Assembly (NCBI GenBank): GCA_016342385.1
Contig: JAEINM010000253.1
Coordinates: 1-6,323, forward strand
Reading direction: 5' to 3'
From: Spirochaetaceae bacterium
Lineage (GTDB): Bacteria > Spirochaetota > Spirochaetia > DSM-2461
Length of the DNA stretch: 6,323 nucleotides
A model generated the notes under the pieces. That model ran no database searches and was not told the DNA's origin. It saw only the letters and a list, made by a program, of their open reading frames with translations. Shown piece after piece: positions 4,948 to 6,323 of the stretch. The first letter of the stretch is position 1, and each line of letters opens with the position of its first letter. Position numbers and translations under genes: made by a program.

Positions 4948-6323
4948 ACCTTCTAAAAAATAAACAGAGAAAAATTATTCTGCTTTTTCTTACATTGTCA
5001 ATAATAGTCGTTGAAGTGGGTCTATCCTTCTTAGGTCCTATGGCCACTCTGGATAAAACAACTCTTATCGTCTCCCCTATCTATAATTCCCCCAAAGAAG
5101 ATGAGGCATTTATAGAGGAGCTCACCGATATCATTGAAAGTCACATGGTTAGAACCGGCTCTTTTACCATTGTCAAACAGAACAGATTTGAAGACTATTT
5201 CAATAAACATCCCGATGAACGGAAAGACTACCAACCCTACAAAGATTATCTGAAAATTGCCCATGAAGCGGGGATTCAAAAAATTATAGTCGTTTCTCTT
5301 TATGGTTCTGAGAAAAATGGTTATACCATACTCACAGCCCTCCGAGATTGTGAGAAGGATGTTCTGATGATGCGGAAATCTTTTGATTTCTCCAGCCTGG
5401 AGAATCTGGGACGAACAGAAGAGATAATAGAGACCTTTTCCTTCAGTGCCAAACGGGTCAGTGTATTCGATATGTTTTTTGCCCTAATGCTCTTTCTCCA
5501 GCTTTCCATCATAATTCTATTTGTGATGGGGAAATATCCCTCGGGTTTTCTGGAAATCACCTTGATTCTGAATATCGTACTCTTTCTCTTCTCATGGTTC
5601 TTTGCACGCAATGCCAATATGGATTACTTTCAGAGATTTGTTGCCTCAAAGGGCCAGGTGACAATGGCTCAGGACACGACCACAGAGCAACTATACGCTC
5701 TGATAAGGTTCCTGCCGACATTTTTAATCAGCGGATTATTGTATTTCACCTTAGAATCAAAAAAGAAATCCGGAAAATTCGCTCTCATCCTTACAATCAC
5801 TTCTGCCCTCTTATACACCTTGGCTTTCCCCAATCAGATCTCATTAGAGGGCTTTCCTCTACTGGCTTATGTGGCAATGGTTCCCCTGTTTTTTGTACTG
5901 ATCAATACAACATTTACAAAAGGAGTTTTTTACGGTTCAACCTTTGGAATACTACAGGGTATTCTGATTAATTTCTGGCAGGGGACATACAGTTATATAG
6001 GCCTGCAGCTTGTGACTATAGGCCTGTTTATTGAATATCTGCTATTTATGCTCCTCTTAAATTTTTTCATAAAAATCAGCGGTAGATGGAAATTGATGAT
6101 TATTCCCCTTGTCTGGTGTCTTTTTGAATACACAAGATCTATCGGTTATATCGGCTATCCCTGGGGACTTATAGGAACCAGTCAGTTTGCTCATTCTCCC
6201 TTTATTCAGCTATCATCACTAACGGGAATCTGGGGATTAAGTCTTGTACTGCTATATTTTAATAGCGCTCTGACATCACTAGTTCAGGGGAAACGTAAAA
6301 AACAAAAACACTATGCGTTTCCT
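4941..6323 (+). CDS. lnt: Apolipoprotein N-acyltransferase with long N-terminal extension, partial
   Basis: The frame is open for 461 codons and runs off the window. Residues from about 280 resemble the membrane core of Lnt, which adds the third acyl chain to lipoproteins at the periplasmic face of the inner membrane: L-A-F-P-N (294-298), G-F-P-L-L-A-Y-V-A-M-V-P-L (304-316), and E-Y-T-R-S-I-G-Y-I-G-Y-P-W-G-L with S-Q at 414-415 and L-T-G-I-W-G-L (427-433). The catalytic Glu-Lys-Cys nitrilase domain would lie beyond the edge. Ahead of the core are about 280 extra residues: a basic N-terminus and helix 12-32, a soluble segment 36-172, and helices near 175-195, 203-221 and 253-270. The basic loop K-K-K-S-G-K (274-279) keeps topology consistent, placing the soluble segment in the periplasm. 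That segment alternates strands and helices (T-T-L-I-V-S-P, G-S-F-T-I-V-K-Q-N-R-F, A-G-I-Q-K-I-I-V-V-S-L), like CsgG/FlgO/TolB-N-type domains. The ATG at 4941 is the first standard start after the in-frame TGA at 4875. Its ribosome binding site is poor. Confidence 0.82.
   Translation, partial: MVNLLKNKQRKIILLFLTLSIIVVEVGLSFLGPMATLDKTTLIVSPIYNSPKEDEAFIEELTDIIESHMVRTGSFTIVKQNRFEDYFNKHPDERKDYQPYKDYLKIAHEAGIQKIIVVSLYGSEKNGYTILTALRDCEKDVLMMRKSFDFSSLENLGRTEEIIETFSFSAKRVSVFDMFFALMLFLQLSIIILFVMGKYPSGFLEITLILNIVLFLFSWFFARNANMDYFQRFVASKGQVTMAQDTTTEQLYALIRFLPTFLISGLLYFTLESKKKSGKFALILTITSALLYTLAFPNQISLEGFPLLAYVAMVPLFFVLINTTFTKGVFYGSTFGILQGILINFWQGTYSYIGLQLVTIGLFIEYLLFMLLLNFFIKISGRWKLMIIPLVWCLFEYTRSIGYIGYPWGLIGTSQFAHSPFIQLSSLTGIWGLSLVLLYFNSALTSLVQGKRKKQKHYAFP

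Noticed and set aside
5031..5617. Two - strand reading frames (5031-5279 and 5321-5617)
   Set aside because: They are antisense to the continuous N-terminal extension of the lnt-like gene, with no domain, signal or ribosome binding site to support them.
5594..5971. A 125-codon + strand reading frame
   Set aside because: It is out of frame inside the lnt-like gene, where the other frame shows membrane helices and the Lnt L-A-F-P region.

Overview
The window suggests a diderm bacterium of moderate to low G+C. It carries the first part of an apolipoprotein N-acyltransferase, a Sec/Lsp-type lipoprotein and the remains of a gene for an outer-membrane beta-barrel. The loose lipobox and the general flavour of the proteins fit a spirochaete of the Spirochaetaceae type. 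That assignment is inference from family resemblance, not something the sequence proves.

The left part (about 1-1283) is visibly richer in A+T than the rest and has few genes. It holds a decayed + strand gene whose surviving tail (to 615) reads as the C-terminus of an outer-membrane beta-barrel, then a small lipoprotein gene on the - strand (694-1140). A short divergent intergenic region (1141-1304) can be read as back-to-back promoters with some repeated and inverted elements.

The centre (1305-4833) is a tight three-gene + strand operon. It encodes a LarA-superfamily nickel-dependent 2-hydroxyacid racemase/epimerase homologue, a full-length decarboxylating 6-phosphogluconate dehydrogenase (gnd), and a DeoR-family repressor. 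The first two genes sit 17 bases apart and the last two 2 bases apart. The combination points to sugar-acid catabolism. One reading is that the LarA homologue interconverts a C2-epimeric pair such as D-gluconate and D-mannonate, Gnd passes 6-phosphogluconate to the pentose phosphate pathway with NADPH production, and the DeoR protein senses a phosphorylated intermediate and represses the operon. No gluconate kinase, transporter or larB/C/E cofactor gene lies in the window, so the substrate remains unproved.

The right part (4941 to the edge) is a long + strand reading frame, open off the window end. It ends in the membrane core of Lnt but begins with about 280 extra residues: one membrane helix, a predicted periplasmic alpha/beta domain resembling the CsgG/FlgO/TolB-N group, and three more helices. 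This unusual Lnt architecture and the LarA-Gnd-DeoR module are the two most interesting points. No RNA gene, CRISPR array, insertion sequence or convincing terminator was found.
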